DNA of 64,000 nt, from positions 253,945 through 317,944 of the forward strand of contig NZ_BSNG01000004.1 in assembly GCF_030159855.1 (NCBI RefSeq), in the 5' to 3' direction. Positions 16,272-24,804 of the stretch are shown here, piece after piece; within the stretch, counting starts at the first letter, position 1, and each line of letters opens with the position of its first letter. This stretch comes from Devosia yakushimensis (lineage in GTDB: Bacteria > Pseudomonadota > Alphaproteobacteria > Rhizobiales > Devosiaceae). Below the pieces are notes generated by a model. That model did not search any database. It had not been told where the DNA came from and saw nothing but the letters and a program-made list of their open reading frames with translations. A program made the translations under genes and the position numbers.

Positions 16272-17084
16272 CTATCGCCCAAACGCCAAAATCGCCACCA
16301 GGCCCGCGCCGCCGACCAGGATGCGCCACCAGGCGAAGGGGGCAAATCCGTGCTTTGTGACAAAGCCCAGCAGGTATTTGACCACGATCGCGCCCACCAC
16401 GAACGAGGCGGCAAAGCCGATGGCGATATTGAGGCCCAGGCTCATATCGATCAGCTCGCGGCTCTTGTAGAGATCGTAGCCGAAGGCGCCCACCATGATG
16501 GGCAGGGCGATGAAGAAGGTGAATTCGGCAGCGCTCCGCTTGGTCGCGCCGAACAGCATGGCACCCACCACGGTCGAGCCCGAGCGTGACACGCCAGGAA
16601 TGAGGCTGAGCATCTGGAACAGCCCCACGATCAGCGCCATGTGCCAGGGAAAATCATAGATATCGTCGTATTTTTCCTGCTTGGGCATGCGATCGACGAT
16701 GAGCAGGATAATGCCCCCGATCACCAGGCTGATGCAGATGACGAGCGGGGATTCGTAGATGACCTGCTGGATATAGTCGCGCGCCAGCACACCCGCGACG
16801 ATGGCGGGCAGACAGGCCAGGATCACCGCCAGTGCGAAGCGCCAGGCATAGGCTTTGCCGGTCAGCGCGTCGCGGATCAACAGGCCCAGCTTGGCGAAAT
16901 AGACCGTGATCACGGCCAGGATCGCCCCGAGCTGGATCAGCACGATAAAGGTCGCCGGCTGGCTCAGGCCGAAAAAATGACCGGCCAACAGCAGGTGACC
17001 GGTGGAACTGACGGGCAGGAATTCGGTAAGGCCTTCGAGGATTCCAAGGATCAGCGGCACAAAAAGACCTTGATCGACGTTCAT
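16272..17084 (-). CDS. uppP: Undecaprenyl-diphosphate phosphatase UppP
   Basis: Inner-membrane enzyme (270 residues, about eight helices) that recycles undecaprenyl pyrophosphate to the monophosphate for peptidoglycan synthesis; overexpression of the family gives bacitracin resistance. Both catalytic boxes are present: ILEGLTEFLPVSSTGH (E17, E21, H30) and PGVSRSGSTV. The ATG at 17084 follows AGGAG with 6-base spacing; an upstream extension to 17210 lacks this and overlaps the divergent gene. The division factor gene fzlA is next door on the other strand. Confidence 0.95.
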   Translation of the reverse strand: MNVDQGLFVPLILGILEGLTEFLPVSSTGHLLLAGHFFGLSQPATFIVLIQLGAILAVITVYFAKLGLLIRDALTGKAYAWRFALAVILACLPAIVAGVLARDYIQQVIYESPLVICISLVIGGIILLIVDRMPKQEKYDDIYDFPWHMALIVGLFQMLSLIPGVSRSGSTVVGAMLFGATKRSAAEFTFFIALPIMVGAFGYDLYKSRELIDMSLGLNIAIGFAASFVVGAIVVKYLLGFVTKHGFAPFAWWRILVGGAGLVAILAFGR

Positions 17085-17200
17085 TTGATCTCCTAAGTCA
17101 TTCCGATGGGCCTCTCCCTCGCCAAGCTCTAGCGCTGTTCGCGCCATGCGCCAAGCCGCAGCGGGATGTGGGCTCCAAAACAACAAGAGCGCAATTGCCC

Positions 17201-17878
17201 ATGCCGACATTGCTCCACCATCCGCTGGACCCCTCTTCCCGCCTCATCCGCCTGATGTGCGCCGAATATGGGGTGCCGCTCGATATGGAGGAGATCAAGC
17301 CATGGCTGCGCACGCCCGAATTGCTCGAACTCAATCCGGCCGCCACGCTCCCCATCTTCATGGGCGAAGATGACATTGCGGTGATCGGCATCCTGGCCAA
17401 TATCCACACCATCGAGGATCTCTATACCCCCGCCGTCGTGGCCGGCCTGATCCCGGCCGATCCGGGCCCCCGCGCCGAAATGTGGCGGCTCATTGAATGG
17501 GTTATCTTCAAGCTCAATGACGAAGTGACCCGCTATGTGCTCGAGGAAAAGATCGTCAAGCGCGACCAGCGCGGCGCCACGCCCGATCCGGCCGTGCTGC
17601 GCGTGGCCAAGGCCAATCTCAATGAGCATATGCTCTATTTCAACTGGCTCTTCGCCACCCGGTCCTGGCTGGCCGGCGACGCCATGACCCTGGCCGATTT
17701 CGCCCTCGCCGCCCATCTGTCGACGCTCGACTATCTGGGCGATATCGATTGGGGCAAGGCGGGGGAAACCCGCGACTGGTATTCCCGCATCAAATCCCGC
17801 CCCGCCTTCCGCACCCTGCTCAACGACCGTGTCGTCGCCATGCCGCCGCAACGGGGCTATGCCGATCTCGATTTCTAG
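17201..17878 (+). CDS. fzlA: GST-like FtsZ-binding division protein (FzlA)
   Basis: A 225-residue glutathione-S-transferase fold protein. LLHHPLDPSSRLIRLMCAEYG gives the thioredoxin-like N-domain without a clear catalytic Ser/Cys, and DAMTLADFALAAHLSTLDYLGDIDW the helical C-domain. The C-terminus YADLDF matches my recollection of the conserved tail of Caulobacter FzlA, which binds curved FtsZ filaments and promotes constriction. The uppP neighbourhood fits the cell-envelope role. The ATG at 17201 is used; an in-frame upstream ATG (17168) adds 11 unconvincing residues. An ordinary GST is the alternative. Confidence 0.8.
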   Translation: MPTLLHHPLDPSSRLIRLMCAEYGVPLDMEEIKPWLRTPELLELNPAATLPIFMGEDDIAVIGILANIHTIEDLYTPAVVAGLIPADPGPRAEMWRLIEWVIFKLNDEVTRYVLEEKIVKRDQRGATPDPAVLRVAKANLNEHMLYFNWLFATRSWLAGDAMTLADFALAAHLSTLDYLGDIDWGKAGETRDWYSRIKSRPAFRTLLNDRVVAMPPQRGYADLDF

Positions 17879-17890
17879 ACGGCCAACCGC

Positions 17891-17977
17891 CATGCCATTC
17901 CCGCCAAAGCGGGAACCTTCGTTTGCAGACGCCGGTCTAGCTCATTAAACAGGGGTTCCCGCTTTCGCGGGAATGAC
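17891..17977. repeat. Family-2 paired palindrome
   Basis: CCATTCCCGCCAAAGCGGGAA and GGGTTCCCGCTTTCGCGGGAA hairpins face each other around GTTTGCAGACGCCGG. The final GGAATGAC runs directly into the candidate start codons of queG. Confidence 0.8.
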
Positions 17978-17981
17978 CCGG

Positions 17982-19127
17982 ATGATGATGGCCGACGCAA
18001 CGACACTGGCGAGCACCGAAAAACTCATCGCCGAGCTGCGCGCCCGGGCCGAGGCGCTGGGCTTTGACAGCTTTGGAATTGCCCCGGCCAGTGCCCGGCC
18101 CGATCTGCCCCAAAAGCTCAGGGCGGCGCTGGATGCCGGCTGGCATGGCGATATGGACTGGATGGAGGAGACGGCCGAGCGCCGCGCCAGCCCCAGCGAG
18201 CTCTGGCCTGAGGTGCGCTCCATCATCCTGCTCGGCATCAATTATGGCCCCGAGACCGATCCCCTCGCCATTCTGGACGAAAAGTCCCTCGGCTCCATCT
18301 CGGTCTATGCCCGCAATCGCGACTATCACGAGATCATCAAGGGCAAGCTGAAGGAACTGGCCGGGCTATTGGCCCGCCGCGCCGGGGCCGATGTGAAGGT
18401 CTTTGTCGATACCGCTCCAGTCATGGAAAAGCCGCTGGCCGAGGCGGCGGGCCTGGGCTGGCAGGGCAAGCATACGGTTCTGGTCAGTCGCGAATTTGGC
18501 TCCTGGCTGTTTCTGGGGGCTATTTTTACCTCGGCCGAGCTGCCCGGGGATAAACCGCATGCGGAAAGCTGCGGCTCCTGCACCAGATGCCTCGATATCT
18601 GCCCCACCAAGGCCTTTCCTGCCCCGTTCCAGCTCGATTCGCGGCGGTGCCTGGCCTATCTCAGCGTCGAGCATAAAGGCCCCATTCCGGTGGAGTTCCG
18701 AGTGCCCATGGGCAACCGCATCTATGGGTGCGACGATTGCCTGGCCGTCTGCCCCTGGAATAAATTTGCCAGTGTCAGCCGCGAGGCCCGGCTGCGGGCG
18801 CGGGAAGACCTGGAACGCCCGGCCTTGGCCGATCTCGCCCGGCTCGACGATGCCGGTTTCCGGGCGTTTTTTGCCGGCTCGCCGGTCAAGCGCATCGGCC
18901 ATGGCCGGTTCCTGCGCAATGTGCTGATCGCTATCGGCAATTCGGGCGATCCCACGCTCCTGCCGCTGGCCCGGGCCCGGCTCGATGCCGACGATCCCCT
19001 GGTGCGCGGCGCCGCCATCTGGGCGCTCCGACGTCTCGACCCAGCCGGGGCCGAGCGCTTGCGGCTGGACTATTTGCCCGCCGAAAGCGACAAGAGCGTG
19101 CGCGAGGAATGGACCGGGGATATCTGA
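17982..19127 (+). CDS. queG: Epoxyqueuosine reductase QueG
   Basis: Cobalamin- and iron-sulfur-dependent enzyme for the last step of queuosine synthesis in tRNA. DSFGIAPASARPDLPQKLRAALDAGWHGDMDWM opens the B12-binding part. Two [4Fe-4S] ferredoxin motifs follow, CGSCTRCLDICPTKA and CDDCLAVCPWNKFA, then a HEAT-like C-terminal tail (VRGAAIWALRRLDP). At about 380 residues the length is typical. The start is uncertain: in-frame ATGs at 17973, 17982, 17985 and 17988 lie in or next to the family-2 repeat, and none has a good SD. The stop overlaps the next ATG (TGATG). Confidence 0.92.
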   Translation: MMMADATTLASTEKLIAELRARAEALGFDSFGIAPASARPDLPQKLRAALDAGWHGDMDWMEETAERRASPSELWPEVRSIILLGINYGPETDPLAILDEKSLGSISVYARNRDYHEIIKGKLKELAGLLARRAGADVKVFVDTAPVMEKPLAEAAGLGWQGKHTVLVSREFGSWLFLGAIFTSAELPGDKPHAESCGSCTRCLDICPTKAFPAPFQLDSRRCLAYLSVEHKGPIPVEFRVPMGNRIYGCDDCLAVCPWNKFASVSREARLRAREDLERPALADLARLDDAGFRAFFAGSPVKRIGHGRFLRNVLIAIGNSGDPTLLPLARARLDADDPLVRGAAIWALRRLDPAGAERLRLDYLPAESDKSVREEWTGDI

Positions 19128-19999
19128 TGCAGGCTTTCTTTTTCGGCCTTGGCTTTTCGTCAACATCGGCTGCGCGTTTCCTGGCCAAAGGTGAGCAGAC
19201 TGTTAGCATTTCAGGCACATTCCGGTCGCGGGAAAAGGCCGATATGCGTCCGGCAGTGGCAACCCACATGCACCACTTCGACGGCACGGCGCCCGGGCCC
19301 ACCCTAGGTCCCGACCTGCGGGCGGCCAGCCATGTCATCTTTTCCATCGCGCCCGGGCCGACAGGTGATCCGGCGCTGTTGCAGCACCGTGCCGATCTCG
19401 ATGCGGCAAAAGAGCTGCAATGGCTCTGCTATTATTCCACGGTCGGCGTCTATGGGGATTTCGGCGGCGCCTGGATCGATGAAACTGCCCCGCTGGTGCC
19501 GCGCAATGAGCGCAGCGACCGGCGCGTGTTGGCCGAACAGGCCTGGCGCGATTATGCGGCGGAGCGCGGCGTGCCGCTGGTCATTCTGCGCCTGGCCGGC
19601 ATTTACGGCCCTGGCCGTTCGGCCTTCGATAAGCTGCGCGACGGCACGGCCCATCGCATCGTCAAGCCCGGGCAGGTCTTCAACCGCATCCATGTCGCCG
19701 ATATCGGCCGCATCACGGCGCTGGCGGCGCAACAACGCCTTGCCGGCACCTTTAACCTCGCCGATGACGAGCCGGCTCCGCCGCAGGACCTGGTGACCCA
19801 TGCCGCCGATCTCCTCGGCATGGAACCGCCGCCGGCCCTGGATTTCGAGACGGCCGAGCTCACCCCGATGCAGAAGAGCTTTTACGCCGACAACAAGCGC
19901 GTCTCCAACGCCGCCATCAAGACGGCTTTGGGGATCGAGCTGCTCTATCCCAATTATCGCACCGGCCTTGCGGCCATTCTGGAGGCCGAGGAACCATGA
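19127..19999 (+). CDS. SDR/NAD-dependent epimerase-like protein
   Basis: A 290-residue Rossmann-fold protein of the extended/atypical SDR type resembling YeeZ. The N-terminal nucleotide loop is degenerate: FFGLGFSSTSAARFLA instead of the usual GGxGxxG. A YYSTVGVYGDFGG segment contains the Ser-Thr...Tyr region, and LRLAGIYGPGRSAFDKL is characteristic. Substrate unknown. It starts within the queG stop and its end overlaps the GNAT gene by 4 bases, so queG, SDR, GNAT and DUF6886 form a tightly coupled operon. Confidence 0.82.
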   Translation: MQAFFFGLGFSSTSAARFLAKGEQTVSISGTFRSREKADMRPAVATHMHHFDGTAPGPTLGPDLRAASHVIFSIAPGPTGDPALLQHRADLDAAKELQWLCYYSTVGVYGDFGGAWIDETAPLVPRNERSDRRVLAEQAWRDYAAERGVPLVILRLAGIYGPGRSAFDKLRDGTAHRIVKPGQVFNRIHVADIGRITALAAQQRLAGTFNLADDEPAPPQDLVTHAADLLGMEPPPALDFETAELTPMQKSFYADNKRVSNAAIKTALGIELLYPNYRTGLAAILEAEEP

Positions 20000-20649
20000 G
20001 CGCACCCCAACCCGCCAAATCGGCGCCCCAGCGCATCGTGCTGGAGGGCCATTATATCAGGCTCGAGCCGCTCGATCGCCAGCATGCCGCCGATCTCCTT
20101 GCCGTTTCCACCATGCCGGGCGGCGCCGAGCGCTATCGCTGGCTGTTCAGCGAACCGCCGCAGACCCTGGCGGAACTGGAACAGCGGATCGCCGAGACCA
20201 ATGCCGGTCCCGACCGCTATGTGGCGGTGATCGACAAGGCCAATGGCCGGGTCGAGGGCCAGCAGGGCTGGATGCGCATTTTCCCCGAACATGCCTCGAT
20301 CGAAATCGGCGGGGTCTATTGGGGGCCCAGAATGGCCCGCACGCGGCTGGCGACCGAAGCGCTGTTTCTCTTTGCCCGGCACGCCTTCGACGATCTGGGC
20401 TATCGGCGCTTCGAATGGAAATGCAATACGCTCAACCTGCCCTCCAAGGCGGCCGCCGAGCGGTTCGGTTTCATCTATGAAGGTCAGTTCCGCAAGGACC
20501 GCATCTTCAAGGGCCAGAGCCGCGATACCGACTGGTATTCGATCGTCGATGACGAATGGCCGGCCCTGCGCGCCGAATATGAGCGCTGGCTGAGCCCGGA
20601 CAATTTCGACGCCCAGGGCCAGCAGAAAACCAAGCTCAAGACACGATGA
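19996..20649 (+). CDS. GNAT-family N-acetyltransferase (RimJ/RimL type)
   Basis: A 217-residue acyltransferase with the RimJ/RimL-like pattern: IVLEGHYIRLEPLDRQHAADLLAVS at the start, ASIEIGGVYWGPRMARTRLATEALFLFARHAFD for the acetyl-CoA region, and RRFEWKCNTLNLPSKAAAERFGFIYEGQFRKDR before the end. The usual Q/RxxGxG/A pyrophosphate loop appears modified (RMARTRLA). It probably acetylates an amino group of a protein or small molecule; the substrate is unknown. It overlaps both neighbours by 4 bases. Confidence 0.88.
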   Translation: MSAPQPAKSAPQRIVLEGHYIRLEPLDRQHAADLLAVSTMPGGAERYRWLFSEPPQTLAELEQRIAETNAGPDRYVAVIDKANGRVEGQQGWMRIFPEHASIEIGGVYWGPRMARTRLATEALFLFARHAFDDLGYRRFEWKCNTLNLPSKAAAERFGFIYEGQFRKDRIFKGQSRDTDWYSIVDDEWPALRAEYERWLSPDNFDAQGQQKTKLKTR

Positions 20650-21149
20650 AGCTGTTTCACCTGAGCGAAAATCCGGCTATTGCCCATTTCGCGCCGCGCC
20701 CCTCGGACTATACGGCCAAGCCGGTGGTCTGGGCCATCGACGCGGCCAAGCGGCCCAATTATCTGCTGCCGCGCGATTGCCCCCGTGTCTGCTTCCGCGC
20801 CGGGTCCACCAGCTCGGCGGACCACCGGGCGCAGTTTCTCGGCACGGACCGGGCCGTGATCGCGGTGGAGGCGGCCTGGTGGGCGCGCATCCGGACCACG
20901 ACGCTGTTCGACTATGCCATGCCGCCAGCCAGCTTTCGCCTGCAGGATGAAAGCGCCGGCTATTGGGTCGCCGAAGCCCCGGTCACCCCGCTCGGCATGG
21001 AAGAAATCCCCGACCTGCCCACCGCCATTGCCATGGAAGACGCCACCCTGCGCGTGCTGCCCTCGCTCTGGGCATTGCATGACGCGGTGGCGGCATCGAG
21101 CCTGGTGTTCTCGATGATCCGCATGCGCAATGCCGGGCCGAGGGGGTGA
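20646..21149 (+). CDS. DUF6886-like protein of unknown function
   Basis: A 167-residue protein starting KLFHLSENPAIAHFAPRP and containing VVWAIDAAKRPNYLLPRDCPRVCF. I associate this pattern with DUF6886, which has no assigned function. It contains no signal peptide or membrane helix. Translation is coupled to the GNAT gene through a 4-base overlap, and it ends the queG operon before a family-1 repeat. The family assignment is from memory. Confidence 0.7.
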   Translation: MKLFHLSENPAIAHFAPRPSDYTAKPVVWAIDAAKRPNYLLPRDCPRVCFRAGSTSSADHRAQFLGTDRAVIAVEAAWWARIRTTTLFDYAMPPASFRLQDESAGYWVAEAPVTPLGMEEIPDLPTAIAMEDATLRVLPSLWALHDAVAASSLVFSMIRMRNAGPRG

Positions 21150-21188
21150 GGGGAGGCCGGGTGCTTCCGGCTTTTCCATCCACATCGC

Positions 21189-21264
21189 TTCCCTCGGACT
21201 TGATCCGAGGGCCACTCGCCGCTTGTGCCGGGTTGGAAATGGCCCTCGGGTCAAGCCCGAGGGA
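21189..21264. repeat. Family-1 paired palindromic repeat
   Basis: TCCCTCGGACTTGATCCGAGG and GGCCCTCGGGTCAAGCCCGA arms surround the core CGCCGCTTGTGCC. The left arm carries the GGACTTGATCC variant that also occurs in the GIY-YIG element ends. Confidence 0.9.
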
Positions 21265-21321
21265 GGCGCCGGTGGGTGGGAAGCATGGAGCGCCGTGCAG
21301 GGATGTGGGGAAAACGAAACC

Positions 21322-22098
21322 CTAAACCGCCTCCACCAGCGCCATCACCGCCGCCTTGAGCCGCAGCAAATCCTCGTCCCGGCTCAATCGGTGGTCGCCG
21401 TCGGGGATGAGGGTCAGCGTCACCGGATCGTGCAGGATATGGGTGACGAGCCTTATGGCATGGGCCTGGGGCACGTCGGGGTCCTGTCCGCCCTGCAGGA
21501 TCGTCACCGGGCAGCCGGTTTCGATCACGCTGCCAAACAGCAGGTGGCGTTCGCCATCCTCGATCAGCGCGCGGGTGATGCGATAGGGCGTGTCCGAATA
21601 TTGGCTGGGCTGGTCGACATGGCCATTGTTCTGCAGGCTCTCATGCTCCTCCGGTGTAAAGCCGGGCAGCATCAATTCGCGCGTCATATCCACCGCCGGA
21701 GCGATCAGCACCAGGCCATGGGCGCGGGCGTCGCCGCGCCGGCGCAGGGCCTTGACCAGCAGCAGCGCGAGCCACCCGCCCATGGACGAGCCGACAATGA
21801 TCTGCGGCCCATGGGTCCTGGCCAGGACCGCCTCGGCCTCTTCGAGCCAGCGGCTGATCGTGCCATCGTCGAACGCCCCGCCCGAGCGGCCATGGCCGGA
21901 ATAGTCGAACCGCGTCACGGCAAAGCCGTTTTCGGCGCCCAGGCTGTCGAGCGCCATCGCCTTGGACCCCGCCATGTCAGAGCGGAAGCCGCCCAGCCAG
22001 AACAGGCCCGGGGCCGTGCCGGGGCGCTGTTCGACCGCGATATCGCGGCCCTGGGCGGCTGAACCAACGGGAAGGGAGAAGGCATTGATGGTAGACAT
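21322..22098 (-). CDS. Alpha/beta-hydrolase
   Basis: A 258-residue serine hydrolase of the alpha/beta fold. The sequence FWLGGFRSDMAGSKA places the oxyanion region after the first strand. The nucleophile elbow is IVGSSMGGW (G-S-S-M-G-G), VTILQGGQDPDVP supplies the acid and LIPDGDHRLSR the catalytic His. It resembles palmitoyl-protein-thioesterase ABHD10-like hydrolases, but the substrate is not known. The ATG at 22098 is used; an in-frame TTG at 22116 is a weaker choice. It is divergent from infC. Confidence 0.85.
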   Translation of the reverse strand: MSTINAFSLPVGSAAQGRDIAVEQRPGTAPGLFWLGGFRSDMAGSKAMALDSLGAENGFAVTRFDYSGHGRSGGAFDDGTISRWLEEAEAVLARTHGPQIIVGSSMGGWLALLLVKALRRRGDARAHGLVLIAPAVDMTRELMLPGFTPEEHESLQNNGHVDQPSQYSDTPYRITRALIEDGERHLLFGSVIETGCPVTILQGGQDPDVPQAHAIRLVTHILHDPVTLTLIPDGDHRLSRDEDLLRLKAAVMALVEAV

Positions 22099-22249
22099 GG
22101 GGCCGGCACTCTGCAATTGACGTCACTGGAGCGGTTCAAGGTGACAAACGGGCGCAATATAGCCCGGTTTGCCAGTTGACTTATGTCCCCGCTAACACGA
22201 TTTTATGGCCGATTTCACCAAACGGCTTAACAACACAAGGATCCCCGCC

Positions 22250-22786
22250 ATTCGCCGTCCCATGAGACCCGTCGCGCCCCAGAAAGATGGGCCGCTCTCC
22301 AACGAGGATATTGCCAGCCCCGACGTCCAGCTTATCGATGCCGAAGGCGAGAACCGCGGGATCGTCAAGACCCGTGAAGCGCTTGCCGAAGCCCAGGAGC
22401 AGGGCCTCGATCTCGTTCTGATCTCTCCCAACGCCAATCCGCCGGTCGCCAAGATGCTCGACCTCGGGCGCTTCAAATATGCCGCGCAGAAGAAAGCTGC
22501 CGAGGCCCGCAAGAAGCAGAAGGTGATCGAGGTCAAGGAAGTCCAGCTGCGTCCCAATATCGACACGCATGACTACGAGACCAAGATGAAGGCCGTGCAA
22601 CGCTTTCTCGACGACGGCGACCGGGTCAAGGTGACCATGCGGTTCCGTGGCCGCGAAATGGCGCACCAGGAACTGGGCATGCAGCTGCTCGTCAAGGTCA
22701 AGGAGCAGATGGATGCCGTGGCCAAGGTCGAGAGCCAGCCACGCTCGGAAGGCCGCCAGATGGTCATGGTGCTGGCGCCCAAGTAA
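22250..22786 (+). CDS. infC: Translation initiation factor IF-3, probable ATT start
   Basis: IF-3 binds the 30S subunit and rejects non-canonical initiation. Both domains are complete, with ANPPVAKMLDLGRFKYAAQKK in the linker and MRFRGREMAHQELGMQLLVKV in the C-domain; it ends MVMVLAPK. From an ATT at 22250 the protein is 178 residues, like E. coli IF-3 (180), and begins IRRPMRPVAPQKDGP, as in relatives. AAGGA at 22237-22241 sits 8 bases before this ATT. The in-frame ATG at 22205 lacks an SD and the ATG at 22262 is too far from it. An AUU start allows IF-3 autoregulation in E. coli. A second possibility is the 193-residue form from 22205. Confidence 0.93.
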   Translation: MRRPMRPVAPQKDGPLSNEDIASPDVQLIDAEGENRGIVKTREALAEAQEQGLDLVLISPNANPPVAKMLDLGRFKYAAQKKAAEARKKQKVIEVKEVQLRPNIDTHDYETKMKAVQRFLDDGDRVKVTMRFRGREMAHQELGMQLLVKVKEQMDAVAKVESQPRSEGRQMVMVLAPK

Positions 22787-22806
22787 GCGCCACCCCAAGA
22801 AAATGC

Positions 22807-22840
22807 AAAAAGGCAGGTCCCACGGGGCCTGCCTTTTTTG
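22807..22840 (+). terminator. Rho-independent terminator of infC
   Basis: AAAAAGGCAGGTCCC / GGGGCCTGCC stem with a short loop, followed by TTTTTTG; 20 bases past the infC stop. Confidence 0.93.
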
Positions 22841-22870
22841 TTTATTCCGCCATGCATCAACTAGCCACGA

Positions 22871-22998
22871 TGTCATCCCGGCCCCCGGGACGCTTCGCGC
22901 CCGAGGACAGGCTCCGACCGGGATCCATACTGAAGGCTATCCAGGCATCGGATATGCGGAGCGGGCACAGCATGGATTCCGGCCTGCGCCGGAATGAC
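22871..22998. repeat. Family-2 paired palindrome (long form)
   Basis: GTCATCCCGG...CCGGGA at the left and GGATTCCGGCC...GGAATGACC at the right, with an inner CCGGGATCCAT...CAGCATGG pair. At about 128 bp it is longer than the 80-bp copies. Confidence 0.8.
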
Positions 22999-23041
22999 CC
23001 GGTGGGTGGGGCGTGGTCATCACGCTCACTCCCACAATCGC

Positions 23042-23117
23042 CTTCCTCGGGCTTGACCCGAGGACCACTTGCCGCTTGTGCCATGTGGAGAATGGCCCTC
23101 GGGTCGAGCCCGAGGGA
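23042..23117. repeat. Family-1 paired palindromic repeat
   Basis: CTTCCTCGGGCTTGACCCGA and CCCTCGGGTCGAGCCCGAGG arms around the core TGCCGCTTGTGCC. It directly follows a family-2 copy. Together the two fill the infC to oxidoreductase gap. Confidence 0.9.
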
Positions 23118-23175
23118 GGCGCGGTGGGTGTGGAAGCAGTTGGGAAGATGCGTGGCGCGAAAGGCTGAGCTGCCC

Positions 23176-23799
23176 TCAGCCCACCCGTACCCAACTCGGC
23201 GCGATCCCCGTGCCCAGGCCCTGGGCGAAACCCAGCCTTATATTGAGCATGCCGACTGGTTCGATCAGCCGGGCGGCGTCGAGTGTGCCGGATTTTTCGA
23301 CGGCAAAGCCCGACAGCTTGACCAACTCTTCGACCTTGCCGATCGCCGCCTCGTCATTGCCGGCGAGAAACACCGGCACATCGGCAGTCTGGGCGGCGGG
23401 CAGGGCGAACAGGGCCGAAAAGATCGTGTTATAGGCCTTGACCACATAGGCCTGGGGCGCCGCCGCCTGCAATTGCTCGGCGGCCGATGTGTCAAAGCCG
23501 AAGGCCAGGCCCGAAAAATCCGGTTTGATCGGGTTGCTGATATCGACAAGGGTCTTGCCGGCCAAGGCCGGGGATTTGGCGAAGTCGAGCGCCGCCGCAA
23601 AGGGCAGGGCCAGCACCACGATATCGGCCCGGGCCGCGGCCTCTTCGGGGCTGGCGACCAGGGCCTCTCCGCCCAGCGTGGCGGCGAAGGCCGAGGCCTT
23701 GCCCTGGTCGCGTGCGCCCAGCACCAATTGGGTCTTGCCGGCCAGGCGGGTGGCCAGGCCCTTGCCCATATTGCCCAGCCCGATGATTGCGATGGTCAT
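23176..23799 (-). CDS. NAD(P)-binding oxidoreductase (F420H2:NADP reductase-like)
   Basis: A 207-residue single-domain Rossmann protein. It has a standard N-terminal NADP site (MTIAIIGLGNMGKGLA), the second strand ending VLGARDQGKA, and VVLALPFAAALDFAK. KTLVDISNPIKPDFSGLAFGFDTSAAEQLQAAAP is typical of the F420-oxidoreductase/NADP-dimerisation-like family of short proteins (YjhC/NPR group). The substrate is unknown. The ATG at 23799 follows GGGAG with proper spacing. It is divergent from a LysR regulator that probably controls it. Confidence 0.85.
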   Translation of the reverse strand: MTIAIIGLGNMGKGLATRLAGKTQLVLGARDQGKASAFAATLGGEALVASPEEAAARADIVVLALPFAAALDFAKSPALAGKTLVDISNPIKPDFSGLAFGFDTSAAEQLQAAAPQAYVVKAYNTIFSALFALPAAQTADVPVFLAGNDEAAIGKVEELVKLSGFAVEKSGTLDAARLIEPVGMLNIRLGFAQGLGTGIAPSWVRVG

Positions 23800-23904
23800 G
23801 TCGATATCTCCCGTAGAGGTCATTGCGATGCCAGACAAATAGGGCAGCGCCATTGCTTCGAGAATTGGCTGGAATGGGAGAACTTAATTGCATAATACTA
23901 TCGA

Positions 23905-24795
23905 ATGGCCGATTTCGTCGCCCTGCAAACCTTCATCGCGGCCGCCCGCACCGGCAGCTTTGCCGCGGCGGCCCGCCAGCTCGGCATTTCCCCCGCCATG
24001 GTCGGGCGCCGCATCCAGGCGCTGGAGGAACGCTATGCCAGCCGGCTGATCGAGCGCACCACGCGCAGCCAGCGCCTGACCGAGCTGGGCAGCCAGTTCC
24101 TGGCGCGGGCCGAGGCGGTGATCGCCGCTTCCGAGGAGCTGGACGAACTGGCCCAGCCCGAAAGCGCGCGCCTCTCCGGCCGCATCCGGCTCAGCGGGCC
24201 GACGACAATCGGCATCAAGCGCCTGCCCGCCATCATGGCGCGCTTCACCGCTGTCCATCCCGAGGTGGTGGTGGAAATGAGCCTCACCGATCGCCGCGTC
24301 GATCTGGTCGAGGAGGGCTATGACCTGGCCGTGCGCATCGGCGAGCTGCAGCCATCCACCATGATTGCCCGGCGCGTCGGCACCTATCGCTTCGTCTGCT
24401 GCGCCGCGCCCGAACATCTCGCGCGCTTCGGCGCACCCAACCATCCTGACGAGCTGGCGCGCCGCAATTGCGTACTCAATCTCAACCTCATCCCGCGCAA
24501 CCGCTGGCCCTTCCTCAAACCCGACGGCACCCCCTTCACGGTGGCGGTGCAGGGCAATATCGAGATCGACAATGGCGAGGCCCAGCGTGCCGCCGCCCTG
24601 GCCGGGGCCGGCATTATCTGCTCGCCGCTCGATCTGGTGGCCGACGATCTCGCCAGTGGCGCGCTGGTGCAGGTTTTGGCCGACTGGGCCCTGCCGACAA
24701 GGCCCATCTATACCATCCACCCCAGCCGGCGCCTGGTACCGCGCCGGGTCACGGCTCTTATCGAGGCCGTGGCCGAGGGGCTGAAGGATAGCTGA
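23905..24795 (+). CDS. LysR-family transcriptional regulator
   Basis: A 296-residue LysR regulator. The N-terminal HTH is FVALQTFIAAARTGSFAAAARQLGISPAMVGRRIQALEE, a variant in which the usual SAVSRQI recognition helix reads PAMVGRRI. The PBP2-like effector domain follows (VHPEVVVEMSLTDRRVDLVEEGYDLAVRIGEL), matching the DsdC/PecT-like class common in proteobacteria. It is transcribed away from the adjacent NAD(P) oxidoreductase across a 105-base intergenic region, suggesting that this oxidoreductase is its target. Confidence 0.92.
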   Translation: MADFVALQTFIAAARTGSFAAAARQLGISPAMVGRRIQALEERYASRLIERTTRSQRLTELGSQFLARAEAVIAASEELDELAQPESARLSGRIRLSGPTTIGIKRLPAIMARFTAVHPEVVVEMSLTDRRVDLVEEGYDLAVRIGELQPSTMIARRVGTYRFVCCAAPEHLARFGAPNHPDELARRNCVLNLNLIPRNRWPFLKPDGTPFTVAVQGNIEIDNGEAQRAAALAGAGIICSPLDLVADDLASGALVQVLADWALPTRPIYTIHPSRRLVPRRVTALIEAVAEGLKDS

Positions 24796-24804
24796 GGGGA
24801 AAGC

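Noticed and set aside
22205..22249. ATG at 22205 as infC start
   Set aside because: No SD and extra residues unlike IF-3; kept as an alternative only.
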